Notes under the pieces: model-generated
Told to the model about the DNA's origin: nothing
Database searches by the model: none
The model's input: only the letters and a program-made list of their open reading frames with translations
NCBI GenBank assembly: GCA_014084085.1
Contig: NPFB01000039.1
Location: 167,967-231,966, forward strand
Direction: 5' to 3'
DNA from: Hondaea fermentalgiana
Lineage: Eukaryota > Sar > Bigyra > Thraustochytrida > Thraustochytriidae
DNA length: 64,000 nt
Made by a program: the position numbers and the translations under genes
In this document: in pieces, positions 51,311-63,138 of the stretch
How the letters are laid out: every line of letters starts with the position of its first letter
Position numbering within the stretch: position 1 is the first letter of the stretch

Positions 51311-51459
51311 GCCAGGCAGAGCGAGGCGAGCACGCTGCGTGCGCGAGCGGGACGCGGTCTGCGCGCAGCTGGCGGGCCGCTTGGCCCTGTTCGTGACTCA
51401 CGCAGATATCGGACGAGCTGGCCAAAGGAGTATACGAGACTTTTGGGGCAAAATAAACC

Positions 51460-53157
51460 ATGACCTTGACCTCGGGCCTCTGGCGAAGACTCGTGCGCTC
51501 CGGCGTGCAGAGCGCCAGCGCCGGGGGCGGCGTGACGGCGGAGACGCTCATGAACATGTACAGCGGACTCAAAGACGCGGACTTTCGCCGAGCGCTCGAC
51601 GCCTCGGGCCCCCCGCGGCAGCCTGGCGAACCATCATCCATGTACGACGAGAGCTTTTCACCCCGAGAGATCTTTGCAAACAGCGAAATCCACATGGACG
51701 AAATCCAGGCCATCGGATTTGATTACGACTTTACTCTTGTCTCGTACAAGAATGCTCTCCAAGAGCTCATTTTTAGTAAAGCGCGCGATCATTTGGTCAA
51801 ACACAAGCGATATCCCGAAGAGCTGCGCGACCATCTCGAGTACGACAGCAGCTTTGCAATCCGGGGCCTCACCTTTGACACGGAGCGCGGCCTCTTGTAC
51901 AAAATGGACCCCAGCTTCCGGGTCGATCTCACGTGCGTATTTCGTGGCCGGCAGCGGCTCGACAAGGCCGGCGCTCTCGAGGCACTCGGGGGCCGCTTGC
52001 ACATGCGCCGCAGCGCCAAGACAGACTCGCTTCGAGGAATCTTTGATCTCTTTAGTCTTGCTGAGGCCTGCTTGCTCTCGGACGTGACAGACTACTTTTT
52101 CAACAAGAACATTGAGTTCTCGCCCGCCGCTGTTTTCCAGGATGTCTCTTCGTCCATCTCCTACGTGCACAGGTCAGGCCTCATGCATCGCCACGTGATG
52201 GAAGACATGGACACCTACCTCAAGCCCACACCCAAGCTTCGCACCTTGCTCGAGGAGCTTCAAGGGTCTGGTGTTCAGACCTTTGTCTTATCCAATTCTA
52301 ACTTTGACTACGTGGACGCTGGCATGCGCTTTCTCTGCGGCGACGACTGGATGCAGCTCTTTCACGTGGTTGCCTGTGAAGCCGAGAAGCCAGCTTTCTA
52401 TACATCGAGTAATCCCTTTCGTCAGATCGATCTTGACTCGACCTCATCGAACGATCCCCTGAACCGTAGGCGTACGAATTGGTCGGCTGTGAACAAGCTC
52501 GAGCCGGGCAAGGCCTACTGCAAAGGCAACGTGGACGATCTCATGCGCATGACGCAGTGGGAGGGTTCCAGGGTCCTTTATATCGGAGACCACCTTTTCG
52601 CGGATCTCCGCACCCCTGCGCGTTTCCACGGGTGGTGGACCGGGGCAATTATTCGAGAGCTCGAGCACGAGATCCAGGTCGAGCGCTCTCCAGAATACGA
52701 GGTCTTGTCGCTGAAAATGCAACTTACCGAGGAGCTCATGCGCCGTATTCAGTGGTCGCCGCCGCATGACGAGAGCACGACGTCCGTCTCGCACTACTTG
52801 GACATCCTCGACCGTGAACGGATCGCACTGCGCCAGAGCATGAACGATCTCGTGAATCCTAACTTTGGCTCTGTCTTTGTGTCTGCTTCCCATTCCCCTT
52901 CTCTGTTTTCCTCGTTCATGACACGCTACGTCGACGTGTACACGTCTCGTCTTGAAAATCTTTTGGACTATGGGATTCCAGACTATCGCTTTTACCCTCG
53001 AAAAAAGCGCACATTGCCGCACGACCCCAACTTTCGCTCCGAGGCCATCACGCGAGTCCTCGAAACTGCGCTTCGCCGGTCTGTGCGCAAGCGCGATGTG
53101 ACGCTTCGCACGGAGCTTTCTTTCACCTACGAGGATGAAGACGAAAAGAAAACGTAG
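51460..53157 (+). CDS. HAD-family 5'-nucleotidase domain protein (NT5DC2/3-like)
   Basis: 565 residues from the ATG at 51460. Motif I is GFDYDFTLV, with nucleophile Asp88 and acid/base Asp90 (family form FDMDYTL). Motif II is FVLSNSNFDYVD near 276-285. The metal-binding motif is YIGDHLFAD (Asp377). The NHx-lid region and the LKPTPKLRTLLEEL helix also fit cytosolic purine 5'-nucleotidase relatives of the NT5DC group, which would dephosphorylate nucleoside monophosphates, although NT5DC substrates are poorly known. The N-terminal ~60 residues (basic, L/R/S/G-rich) could be a mitochondrial targeting peptide, as in NT5DC3; this is inference. All catalytic residues are present, so it is probably active. 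Confidence 0.92.
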   Translation: MTLTSGLWRRLVRSGVQSASAGGGVTAETLMNMYSGLKDADFRRALDASGPPRQPGEPSSMYDESFSPREIFANSEIHMDEIQAIGFDYDFTLVSYKNALQELIFSKARDHLVKHKRYPEELRDHLEYDSSFAIRGLTFDTERGLLYKMDPSFRVDLTCVFRGRQRLDKAGALEALGGRLHMRRSAKTDSLRGIFDLFSLAEACLLSDVTDYFFNKNIEFSPAAVFQDVSSSISYVHRSGLMHRHVMEDMDTYLKPTPKLRTLLEELQGSGVQTFVLSNSNFDYVDAGMRFLCGDDWMQLFHVVACEAEKPAFYTSSNPFRQIDLDSTSSNDPLNRRRTNWSAVNKLEPGKAYCKGNVDDLMRMTQWEGSRVLYIGDHLFADLRTPARFHGWWTGAIIRELEHEIQVERSPEYEVLSLKMQLTEELMRRIQWSPPHDESTTSVSHYLDILDRERIALRQSMNDLVNPNFGSVFVSASHSPSLFSSFMTRYVDVYTSRLENLLDYGIPDYRFYPRKKRTLPHDPNFRSEAITRVLETALRRSVRKRDVTLRTELSFTYEDEDEKKT

Positions 53158-55237
53158 GCTGTCGTATTGATGCAAATGATAATGGAATGTCTTGTTCTTA
53201 TTGGCCCTTTTGACCGCATGATGCGTTCTATTAACTACTTGCTGGAGGTGAAACCGATACTGAAGTGATGAGATTCACTTCGCTTCCAGAGGGAGTCTTG
53301 AAAAAAAAGCCATGATTGCCAACCAGTCGCTGTCGGACTCTACTTTTCCATGCTGACAATGAGGAAAGTGTAATGCAGCATCGGATAAGTAGGGTGCGGA
53401 ATGTCGGCAGTACTGCTGATCGTTCCTTGCACGAGAAGGTGCAGACCAATTTCACGACGTTCAGGTCCGAGTGTGCAGGTCAAAAACTCCCACCCAGTGC
53501 ACTCTGTGTCTTGAAAAAAACAGACCACTACTGGTTTCGCGAAAAGTACAAGTCCAAATGGATTAACAGAGGGCGTATTGGCCATTCTGTGATCCCACAT
53601 CCAGCAAGCAAAGGCAAATTACATCATTAGCTTCACGAAAAGAATAGGTGGTTCTCGGTCTTCATCTATAGCAAGCAAAGACACATACCATCATTAGCTT
53701 CGCAAAAAGATCAAGTACGGATGGAAAGACAAAGATGTCTCTAGTTATCCTTGCTAGCACTGCTCTCCCAGAAAAGATCCTGACTTCTCGCAGGAGGTCC
53801 CCTGTCATGACAAGTATAAAGACCAAGCGGACCGTTCTACCTGTGCTCTTGATCAAGCGATGTGCTTCATAAAATACATTGTATCTATTCTTGCTCACGA
53901 CTTCGTCCATAGCTCATCTGTGGATACGTTTTTCGGACAAAGACGATAAGTTGTCCCAGAATCGATTTGCCATTCTCAACAAAAATATGTCGTTTTGTGG
54001 TCCGCATACTGCACGTATTCCATCCGTTTTATCCAACATTGCCCATGGCTACGCATAGAACCCTCCTACGTCTATGTGGATCGGGTAAAGACGAGAAAAA
54101 TCTATACCACGAACTTGCGTGTCGTGCTGATCAAAATAACTGAAAAATCTCTTGAAACATGTGTTGTTTTCACTGTTGTCTTGGTCTGCAGGCTGAATTT
54201 ATGTCTCTCTTCTCCGGTGTCTCTCGTACCAATCTTCGTTGATTCCCAAAAATCAGAAACCTTTCCTGATCGCTCTAATCAAACACCTTGCTTTGAGCTT
54301 TTCATCTTCTCACTAGTTACTTTTGTCCTCTCCATTCCTAATTCTAGGCATTCCACTTTGACAAATTGATTATTGACTACTATGGTATGCTATATCTCCC
54401 TATCGCGCGTCACCCTCGCTGCATCACAGCGCTCAAGGAACCAACATTCGTTGCGCTTCGTCAAATTGAGCGCAACGCGGTGACGAGAGAACGAGAGAAC
54501 GGCAACCTAACCACCACCCGTGCTATTTTTCAAAATGTCACGGTTAAGCCAGAGTCGGCAGTTTATATTTACAAGAATGATCTTTTACATGATATTTACA
54601 GAATTACTGTCAAGCGTCTTGTAAATTGGCACATTATTGACACTACATTTATCCGAGTCGATAATGTTTAGTATCCTTTGAGGTGGCGTTGGGTGACGGA
54701 TAATCTAAACTTTATTAAATCTCCGAGTCGAAACGTCGGTAGGAGGGTGGGCGAATTTGCGCTTGGTTTGCAGCCTAAGAGGGAAAAAATTCAAAAGTTT
54801 CACCACCGCGTCACTGAGCGTGTCTCCGTGAAAACGGGTCAGTGGAAGCGGGCGCTGTTTTTTTCTCTCCCTTCAAGCGCGGAGGCGGCGCAGACCCGCA
54901 TTCACCGACCGGCCTTCGCTTCTCGCGCGCGCGCGCCACCCACCTGTCCGTGCACCCGCCCGCCCGCCGCTGCTCTCCGTTTTTGTCAACCCGAACCGAG
55001 CGCGCGCCGTTGCCCTCGCCAGCGTCGCAGCCGGCTCGTCGCAGCGAGCTGCTCAGAGCGGAGCAGAGAAGCCCAAACCATCCTCGCAAATCCATCCATC
55101 CACCCGCCGCGGATCCGCGGCGAGTCGCCTTGCGGCAGAAAAGTACTGCGCGCGCAGAAGGGAGCGCGAGCTCCGCGTAAAGTAGAGCCGCGTGCCGCGC
55201 TGCGCTCGCGCTTCGCCGAGGGCATCCACAAGCAAGA
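53158..55237. other. AT-richer intergenic island upstream of RAD51
   Basis: 2.1 kb with clearly lower GC at 53160-54800 than any other stretch of similar length. It has a diverged 67-bp tandem duplication (53604-53711) and an 8-bp-stem hairpin (gttgcgct/agcgcaac, 54449-54475). A frame of 94 codons from the ATG at 54387 to a TAG at 54671 reads as balanced protein-like sequence, but I recognise nothing in it. From about 54830 the DNA becomes GC-rich again and is probably the RAD51 leader. Confidence 0.45.
53604..53711. repeat. Diverged tandem duplication, 67-bp period
   Basis: gcaagcaaag and catcattagcttc-c-aaaaga blocks occur at 53604-53645 and again at 53671-53711 in the same order. Confidence 0.85.
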
Positions 55238-56266
55238 ATGGCGACCATGCAGGCCGAGGAGCAGGAGAATTACTCGAGCAACCAGATGGAGGCCGAGGAG
55301 GACGAGTCCGGCCCCCAGCTGATTGAGACGCTCGAGCACCATGGCATCAGCGCCACGGACGTAAAGAAGCTCAAGGAAGCTGGTTTTCATACAGTTGAAT
55401 CCGTGGCGTGGTCGACGCTGCGCAACCTCTGCGAGGTCAAGGGTGTGAGCGAGAACAAGGCGACGAAAATCCAGCAGGCCGCGCAAAAGTTGCTGCCCAT
55501 GGGCTTTGTCACGGCCACCGAGCATCTCAAGATGCGTCAAGACACCATCATGCTCTCTACGGGAAGCAAGGATTTGGATGAGCTCTTGGGCGGCGGCATC
55601 GAGACCGGGTCCATCACCGAGCTATATGGCGAGTTCCGCACCGGTAAGACGCAGCTGTGCCACACGCTTTGTGTCACGTGCCAGCTCCCGACGTCACAAG
55701 GAGGCGGCGAGGGCAAGGCGATTGTGATTGATACAGAGGGTACCTTTCGAAGTGAGAACCTCACCAAGATCGCCGAGCGCTTTGGACTCAGTGTCGAGGA
55801 CGTTCTCGACAATGTTGCTGTGGCCCGCGCGCAGAACTCCGAGCACCAGATGCAGCTTCTCGCGCAGGCGTCTGCCATGATGGCCGAGAGCAGGTATGCT
55901 CTCATTATCGTGGACAGCGCAACGGCGCTCTTTCGTACAGACTATCAGGGTCGCGGCGAGCTTGCGGAGCGGCAGCAGAACCTTGCGCAGTTTATGCGCC
56001 AGCTGCAACGATTGGCCAACGAGTATGGAGCGGCTGTCGTTATCACCAACCAGGTGGTTGCGAGCCCGGACTCGGGCGTTTTTGCCGGCGACACCATGCG
56101 GCCGATTGGCGGCAACATCATCGCACATGCTTCGCAGACTCGACTCAAGCTTCGCAAGGGTCGTGGCGAGACGCGCATTTGCAAGGTGATTGACTCCCCA
56201 ACCCTCGCAGAGGCAGACGCGACCTTTGCCATTACGGGTGCCGGCATTGCTGACGCCTCGGACTGA
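55238..56266 (+). CDS. RAD51: DNA repair and recombination protein RAD51
   Basis: 342 residues (human RAD51 has 339), intronless. An N-terminal helix-hairpin-helix domain at about 30-85 contains [17 protein letters not shown]. The RecA core has Walker A GEFRTGKT (131-138) and Walker B LIIVDS (222-227), with the very conserved [19 protein letters not shown] and [20 protein letters not shown] segments. It forms ATP-dependent filaments on single-stranded DNA and drives strand exchange in homologous recombination. The N-terminal sequence and the [10 protein letters not shown] loop fit RAD51 better than DMC1. Start: first ATG; a second lies three codons on. An S-D-S-G-V-F stretch replaces the usual GAAMF in the loop after NQVVA. 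Confidence 0.97.
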   Translation: MATMQAEEQENYSSNQMEAEEDESGPQLIETLEHHGISATDVKKLKEAGFHTVESVAWSTLRNLCEVKGVSENKATKIQQAAQKLLPMGFVTATEHLKMRQDTIMLSTGSKDLDELLGGGIETGSITELYGEFRTGKTQLCHTLCVTCQLPTSQGGGEGKAIVIDTEGTFRSENLTKIAERFGLSVEDVLDNVAVARAQNSEHQMQLLAQASAMMAESRYALIIVDSATALFRTDYQGRGELAERQQNLAQFMRQLQRLANEYGAAVVITNQVVASPDSGVFAGDTMRPIGGNIIAHASQTRLKLRKGRGETRICKVIDSPTLAEADATFAITGAGIADASD

Positions 56267-56733
56267 TTCGAAATGGTGATTGTGGGAGTTTTTGCCCGCT
56301 TTGGACGATGTGCGTCAGCATTGATTCTTCCTTTCTTTCAAAACCCAGAAAATGTATTGTGCTTGTGACTTGTGGTTGCGTTTTTGTTTGTTTGTTTGTT
56401 TTTAGCGGCAGGAAAGAAGGCACAACTGAAAGTCTTGCGCACGCTTTATCATCTTGGCTGTTCACGGTAAAAAATAAACAACTATACCGAGGCTTGCTTT
56501 GGCTTGATGGAGTGATAGGCTTTCCTACGTGCGGCAAGGTATACGACCTGTTGCTTTCGGCCAGCTTGCAAGAAGAGGGGAACGGGAATTCTGCAAGTGC
56601 AAAGTCAGCCATGCACGCTGCGAATTAGAATACACGATGAGATTGATCATCTTTTGTCGTCACGTAGTAGTCGAGTTCCAACATCGGATTCCCTTGTATT
56701 TACAAAACAAACTCGGAAGGGAAAGAAAGAATA
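56267..56733. other. Intergenic space between RAD51 and the seven-finger gene
   Basis: 467 bp with a (GTTT)n run at 56383-56402. It should hold the RAD51 3' UTR and the promoter of the next gene. AAATAAAC at 56473-56480 could be a poly(A) signal. No gene seen. Confidence 0.5.
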
Positions 56734-58320
56734 ATGGTTGCCGCCGCTAAGGACAAGGTCTCGACCCGCGCGGCGGCCCGCGGAGCTGCCTCGGCGGAGC
56801 TGGTAGCCTCAGAAGGGCGGCCCACGTCTGCTGATCGAGACCAGAACGGCGACCGCGCCTTGTCGGGTCACTTGGGCGTCCAAACGCAACGTCACGCTGG
56901 GGATGCGGCGACAACGCCGTCGACAACAACAACGACGACGACGACGACGGCAGCTACGACAACGACGACGAGAACTCCAGCTTTGACGGAAGCCGGAAGG
57001 CAGAGCGTCGCGCGGCAGTCTGTTCACACGGAAGGAAATGCGCCTGCAGACAATAGTGCAAGCGCTTCGTACAATGCCGGCTACTATGGTCCAAACAAAG
57101 AACCTTTGTCGTCATCGCTGTTAGACCTAACCGCTGCAGCTGCTGCAGAAGCCGGGCCTTCAAGGAAGCGTCCACGCATTGCGCAGCGTGCAAGGGATGC
57201 CGGCAATAATACTCTGGCGCACAGCGACTTGTCAAGAGCGCTTGGCATCGACGCTCAATTCATCGCGGCACAACCGCCGAGCACCACATCAGCTTTGGCC
57301 AAGACTTTGAGGGCAAAGCAACAGGAATCGCAGCAGAAGCAGCAGCAAGAGCAGGAGCAGCCGCATGTTTCTCGAGCATCGCTGTCGTTGCTACAGCCGC
57401 GCAGTCCTGCGCAAGATCATTCCTTGGTCATGAATGCGGATCAGCACAAGCAAGATCAAGAATCGGTTGCAAATGCGCAAGCCATGCCTGAATCGGGCGC
57501 TGCCGGAAGCACGAAAGAGACTGCAGAGATTGACCGCACGCCGACCGCCGAAGAGCTCGAGGTGATGCTGGGAAGCGTGGCAGATGGGCCTGTCACGTGC
57601 CCGATTTGCGGCACGAGCGCACCCAATCACAGCGTCTTCCTCACGCATGTGAGGCTGGAGCACAGCCACGTTTGCGAGGAGTGCCACAAGACGTTTTCAA
57701 GCCCGAAAGACCTTGTGCGGCACATCCACAAGGAACACCCCGCCAAGAGACTGAGCCAGCACGCATGTGGCACGTGCGGCAAACTGTTCTCGAATCAATC
57801 TCATCTCAACCGCCACGTTCGGACGATCCACCAGCGAAGGCGGGATCACAAGTGTGAGCAGTGCGATAAAGCATTTGCGCTGCCAGAAACTCTGCAGGTG
57901 CACGTGCGCAACGTGCACGATAAACGCCGAGACTACACGTGCACACGTTGCGAAAGATCATTTTCGGAAAAGAAGAGCTTGACGGTACACGTGGCGACTG
58001 TGCACGAGGGCCGACGGCCGTATACGTGTTCGGTCTGCGAGAAGAGCTTTTCGCAGCGGAGCAACCTCCGCAATCACTTTCGCACGGTGCATCAGCGCCT
58101 GGCGCCCTTCAAGTGCCCGGCTTGCGGAAAGCGCTCGAGTCACAAATCGAATCTCAAGTCTCACTTACGGCGCGTGCACCTGCGCACCAAGGAGGAAATC
58201 CAGGCTCTTGCTGACGCGGGCGCGCTCAATGCCGCGGATCCGGACAAGCCCGTCGGTGGCGACGACAAAGCTGTCGAAACGCACGAGGCCGCCGAGATTC
58301 CCGGGGTGCCGGTTTCGTGA
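56734..58320 (+). CDS. C2H2 zinc-finger protein with seven tandem fingers
   Basis: 528 residues from the ATG at 56734. The first ~285 residues are low-complexity, with a poly-Thr stretch (about 69-87), A/E/Q-rich parts and a basic KRPR sequence near 143 that could be a nuclear signal. Seven C2H2 fingers fill about 288-481; for example CEECHKTFSSPKDLVRHIHK-EH, CGTCGKLFSNQSHLNRHVR-TIH, CSVCEKSFSQRSNLRNHFR-TVH and CPACGKRSSHKSNLKSHLR-RVH. The second finger pair is separated by only two residues from finger 1. Linkers are of the type (Q/D/E)-x-R-R-x-Y instead of TGEKP. It is probably a nuclear DNA-binding regulator. It shares the VH-ending finger style with the three-finger protein on the other side of the gene-free tract. 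Confidence 0.93.
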   Translation: MVAAAKDKVSTRAAARGAASAELVASEGRPTSADRDQNGDRALSGHLGVQTQRHAGDAATTPSTTTTTTTTTAATTTTTRTPALTEAGRQSVARQSVHTEGNAPADNSASASYNAGYYGPNKEPLSSSLLDLTAAAAAEAGPSRKRPRIAQRARDAGNNTLAHSDLSRALGIDAQFIAAQPPSTTSALAKTLRAKQQESQQKQQQEQEQPHVSRASLSLLQPRSPAQDHSLVMNADQHKQDQESVANAQAMPESGAAGSTKETAEIDRTPTAEELEVMLGSVADGPVTCPICGTSAPNHSVFLTHVRLEHSHVCEECHKTFSSPKDLVRHIHKEHPAKRLSQHACGTCGKLFSNQSHLNRHVRTIHQRRRDHKCEQCDKAFALPETLQVHVRNVHDKRRDYTCTRCERSFSEKKSLTVHVATVHEGRRPYTCSVCEKSFSQRSNLRNHFRTVHQRLAPFKCPACGKRSSHKSNLKSHLRRVHLRTKEEIQALADAGALNAADPDKPVGGDDKAVETHEAAEIPGVPVS

Positions 58321-59241
58321 GTCAGCCCTCTGGGCGGGCGGCGAACCGGCGGAAGCGACGCTTGCTCTGCTCCTTATTCTTTGATCCGCCGCCGCTCTTT
58401 ATTCTTTCGACATGTTGGCCGTTTGTGCGTCGTGCGGGATGGATGCTTGCAGCGCGTCTGTCTTCGCGTCCCGCCGCAGCGGCAAGCAGCCGAAAGCGGC
58501 GGCGGACGCGAAGCGACGTGCCGCGCACACGCACACGTTAGTAACGCTCGCGAGGCGCCGCGAGGCGACGCGATGCAGCACGCGGCGACGCGACGAGAGG
58601 TGAAGCTCTCCGTCTGTAACCCATGGTAAGTGGCAGCAGCCAGCAGCTGCAGAGACTGCGAGAGGAAAATCGCGAGCGATTGGGCGTGGGCCTGCTTGCC
58701 AACTAGAACGGCAGAGAGGCCCGGTTCACCTCGTGCTCGTGAGGATCTCTATACGGGAGGATGGGTCCAGGGACGCTCGGGGCAGCCAGTTTGTTGCTGG
58801 CTGGCCGGCTATGGCTCATCTGGCTGGGCGGATTGGCCCCCTGGCTGGCGGCTCTTCCGCGTACTGCGCAGAGGGGGTGTGCCTGGACGCTGATGATGAG
58901 GGTCGTTGCAGTTGGATCGCCACGCGGGGACGGATGCCTTGCGGTTTGGACGGCTACTGTCGGAGGAGACGGTGAGTGAGAAGAAGTGAGGCGGCGCGGC
59001 GGCGGAGAACGATTCCCGGCCGATTGATCGATGGTCGATGTTTTCGTTTGTTTGGCAAAATGATTTGACAGCGTCTGTTGGATGGTCAGAGGTGGTGATT
59101 TCATCGTGGGGGAAGTCACGAGGCTGCTCCAGGGGTGATTGATTGCCAGCCGCCCTTTGTTGATTCCTTTTATTCATCTCATTCATTTTCGTTTTCTTTC
59201 TATCGTAGGTATACTACTTGCTGCAGCTGCCAACTTGGTGA

Positions 59242-59278
59242 TTTGTTTGTTTGTTCGTTCGTTCGTTCGTTCGTTCGC
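59242..59278. repeat. (TTTG)n then (TTCG)n
   Basis: About three TTTG and six TTCG/GTTC units in a row. Confidence 0.9.
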
Positions 59279-62200
59279 CCGCCTGCGTTGTGATGCGAGC
59301 CAGACACAACCATTTGCCAAGTAGCGCGCGACCCCACACCGGTCCTCGCTGTGGGGCCTTCATCGTGTGGGGGGCACCGCCTCTCACAATGTCGACAGAC
59401 GGTCCAGCGCGAGGCGGTGAATATGCTGTGGCCTAGTGCTTTCCTAGCGCAAGCTATTGCATTGTCGTCGCCCCGCCGGCAACCTGGAATAGCTTTCGCT
59501 CGCTCTCTCACTGTCACTGGAGTTGGCCTTCACGACGAAAACCTTGCTTATGTTAGGTCTCGTGTATCTGCAAGTTGTTGGTTGGTTTGGGGAAGTGGAC
59601 GACCGCTTGCCATGCCTTGTTGGTCGATCGATCAACCAATCTGCCTGCCGCTGTCGGTCGCGTTCTTGCTGGCCTCAGCTCTGGAAATTGGCCGCCTTCC
59701 TGGCCGCCGCGCGAAATCTCCGGGGCGGCGCTGTCCGGGGCACGAGGCGGCGGAGGTTTTCCAAATGGCCGTGGAGCGACGTCTGCGCCCGCCCCGGCCG
59801 CCACGGCAGGATCCAGGCTCGGCAGGATCCAGGCTCGGCAGACCCAGCGCAGCGCAGCGCAGCTGGCCCTTCTTGCAGCCAGCGAGGCGGCGCGGCCCGC
59901 GTTCCTGCCGCGGCCGCCTAGGGTTACTATATCGATCAATCAATCAATCAATCAAGGCGCGGGACCATAGACGCACGGTGGATGGCGACAAAAGAAACAA
60001 CTTTGAAAGTAAGAAGGAAAACAAAAAGAAGATGAAAGAACTCGGGAAGGAGAGGAAGCGCCTCACTCCCTCTCCCTCTGCGCCCCTCTGCAGAAGCTAC
60101 TGCTTGCGCGCGCGAAGCTGGCTGCTCGGCCGCGCGTGCGTCGCGTGCGCCGCGAGGAGCTCGCCGAGCTAGCGGAGAAGCCGGCCGGCGGCGGCTAGCT
60201 TGGCCGCGGGGGCGCGCAGCTTCTGCAGCTTCGGCCGCGCGAGCCGCCTGCGAGCCCCTCCCTCTCTGCCTGCTCTCTCTGTGTCTGCGGCGAGGAAACC
60301 GCCGGGATGCGCTGCGCCTTGCGCGAGGATCCCGAGACCCAAACTGTCCATCCATCTGGCTGGCTGCAGCAGCCAGGTGGCGGCCGCCTGAGGTCCCGCG
60401 CCTCGCGAGTTCGTACGCGGCCGCCCGCCCGGGACGCTGCGGCGCGGGGACGGCTGCCGGCCTGGCTCCGCGCCGCCTGGCCGACCTGACTAGACCCGGG
60501 CGGCGACTGTGCGCGATATGACTGACAGACTGACTGCCTGCAGCTGATCCTGTGTGCACATACTACATACTACACTGATGTGCGACAGATCGCACGAAGC
60601 GAGGCGCGCCGCGCCGCGCCGCACGCAGCTGCAAGCGTCCCCGAGTCTGGCGAGGCCGCCGGAGCCACGGAGCGCCGGGCGTTCGGGAACGACTCTGGGC
60701 GCGGCGAGGGCTTGGCACGACCTGACCGCGCCGAGGAAGCGTCCGCTGTCACGCTCGGGGCGCCGCGCGAGGTGAGGGAGGTGAGGTGAGCGAGCGAGGC
60801 GCTGGATCCGCGTGCTGTGCGATGCATGGATGGAAGGGTGGATGGATGGATGGTTGTCGATGTGTCTGCATGGCCGTGCTGGACGCAGATGATGGATGTA
60901 CAGATGGATGTGCGCATGGCCATGGATGGATCGATGGACGCTGGCGACAGCAGCCTCGCACCCACCGACCCATTCACCACCACCTGGCCGTGCACTGGGT
61001 GAGTGCATGGCGGCCAGCAGCCACAGCCAGGCCCAAAGATCCGTCGGCGCCTTTTGGACTCGGGAGGACGAGATCGATTGATCGGTCGTCGACTGCCCGC
61101 GACAGGCGAGATCGCTCGCTCGCTCGCTCGCCCGCTCGCTAGATAAAGCTGGCCTGATTGAGTGAGTGGTCGTTGCGCCCGTCTTACGAACTTTTTCGAG
61201 AACCGCTGGTCGCACCGCTCGGGGACGCCTCGACGGCCGCACGCCTGGCTCGCAGTGGCAAGGGCCGCGTAGCCACACCGGCCCAGCCAGCCGCCACAGC
61301 CCGGCCGGCAACGAGCCAGCCAGCAGCCCGTCAGGCGCGGACCTGCTCTTGCTCGCGAAGCAGCCAGGATCGAACGAGAAAGCAGGCGAGCCAGTGGCGC
61401 GCGGCGGAAACGGCCAGGTGTGGGTCTGGTGAGGGGGGTCTCTCGTGGGGCCCATCGCCTTGTGTGGGGGCTCTGGGATACTCGGGTTTGTGTTGCAGTG
61501 CTCCTCTGTGGGGCCGCACGGCAGCTTGGTTGTTGGCAGTCTTTGTGGGCGGATTCCGGAAGCCTCGCGCAGCGCAAGAACGCAAGAATGCACTCTCTCT
61601 CTCTCTCTCTCCGTGTCGATCTCTCCGTCCTCTTTCTCTATCTCTTGCTTTCTCTCGCGCGCGCGCTCTCCCCACGCCTCACCACCGTTTCCTTCCCCGT
61701 GTTCTTGCCCTGTGCGCTCGCCCTCTTTCTTCGTCCTGGCTGGTGTGAGCCGCCGCAGCCGCGGGACTCTCTCGCGCCTTAGCGCTCCCCCACCTCTGGC
61801 CTGGCCAGCTGCGGCCTGCAGCCAGCCACGGGCGAGGCAAGTATCGCTCGTCCGCGCAGAAAATTGATGCGCACGCACGCGCAATGCCTCCTCGTTGGTA
61901 CTACCTACGCTATAGACCTTATCTATACATCATAGAAAAAAAAAAGAAAACGGAACAAAATAAAGCTTTCCCGGCGATCGATCGACCACCTATACCTAGG
62001 CCTACCTACCCGTGGTCGGTCCCTCTAGCTCTCGCTCTCTAGGCCGTGCGTGAGAAGCAACTAACGAGCGAACTGCCAACTAGTTTTAACTACCCACCCG
62101 CCCGCGGAGCTGCCAACTTGAACCTCCCGGTGAAGCGCCGCCGCTGTTCGCGTCGCGACCTCACATCTGTCTCTGTTTTCTTCCTGGCCCCAGTGAACGG

Positions 62201-62667
62201 AATGTTTGTTTGCCAGCGGCAGGGCCATGCTTGCATTTCATCTAAGAGAGCGCCCAGCGCAGCCGCCAGCTTCTTTGTGCCTGCCGCGTGGAAAAGCGCC
62301 GCGGCCTCGCGAAGCTAACTCGAAGGCGAGGAGGCGAGGTCAGATGATTCTCGTCGCATCGCATGGCATCGCATCGCATTTAGTCGCTGCAAACGATTGC
62401 ATCGCCCTCACGGCCGGGCGGCTGGCTGTCTGTCTGGCTGGCACTGTCGTCCGAGACAAGAAGAACGCGACGCTGCACGCTTGTCGCACGCATCCTCCCT
62501 CCCTCCCTCGAGCGCTCGCATGTCGCTGTCGCATACGCACCGCAGCTGCAGCACGGCGCGACGCCGAGCCAGGCACGCACGCACGCACGCAGACCAGCAG
62601 GAAGGATCCTAATAACAAAGACCGCGAGTCTCGCGCCATGCACCAACCTGAAGCAGCTGCCATGCAG

Positions 62668-62669
62668 TT

Positions 62670-62701
<32 letters not shown>

Positions 62702-62703
62702 TC
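62668..62703. repeat. (TTTC)n microsatellite
   Basis: About nine perfect TTTC units; the mirror-strand AAAG array recurs at 63598-63688. Confidence 0.95.
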
Positions 62704-63102
62704 GAGCTTTCTTTGTCTGTCGCACGCAGCAGGCAGACAGGCAGGCAGGAAGGAAGGAGGCCACCCCCCCAGGTCCTGCGAGCTACAGCTTGGCGCGCTA
62801 GCTCGCGCGGGGCAAGCTGCGCGGCGCAAGGGCAAGCAGCGAGCAAGCAGTAAGCGCCGCGCAGCTCGGCCTGGGAGGGTGCAGGGGGGAAAGGAAGGGG
62901 AAGGCAGCAGGAAGCCAGGGAGGGCGCGCGCGGGGCCTGGTCGGCGGGCGCGCACGGCGAAATGGCGCGAGGCAGGGCATCCCGGCGCGAGGCGGCGGCG
63001 TGAGGGCGAGCGGAGACCTGCCCGCGCGGGGAGGCGGACCGCCCTCGCGGCCGGGCTCTGCGTGGCTTGTGCCGGGGCGCGGGAGGGAGTCGGGCGGGTG
63101 GA

Positions 63103-63137
<35 letters not shown>

Positions 63138-63138
63138 G
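63103..63138. repeat. (GTCT)9 microsatellite
   Basis: Nine perfect GTCT units. Confidence 0.95.

Larger units (their letters stand above)
49224..51459. other. Intergenic region without a supportable gene
   Basis: 2.2 kb between the divergent SAM and nucleotidase genes. It contains C19 (49507-49525), GTTCGTTC and CTCGCTCT runs, a GATC run at 50927-50945, and (AAAGC)n at 51281-51310. A frame from 50544 runs to 51722, overlaps the nucleotidase start in another phase and has no domain. The last ~100 bp are probably the nucleotidase leader. Confidence 0.45.

Noticed and set aside
50544..51722. 392-codon frame overlapping the nucleotidase start
   Set aside because: Different phase from the well-supported nucleotidase, crosses repeats, no domain.
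53995..54369. 124-codon frame in the AT-rich island
   Set aside because: Starts at a TTG, no ATG near the front, composition follows local AT bias, no motif.
60490..61884. 464-codon minus-strand frame
   Set aside because: Longest frame in the right tract, but it translates through microsatellites, is low-complexity, and is overlapped by a 335-codon frame in another phase. No recognisable motif.
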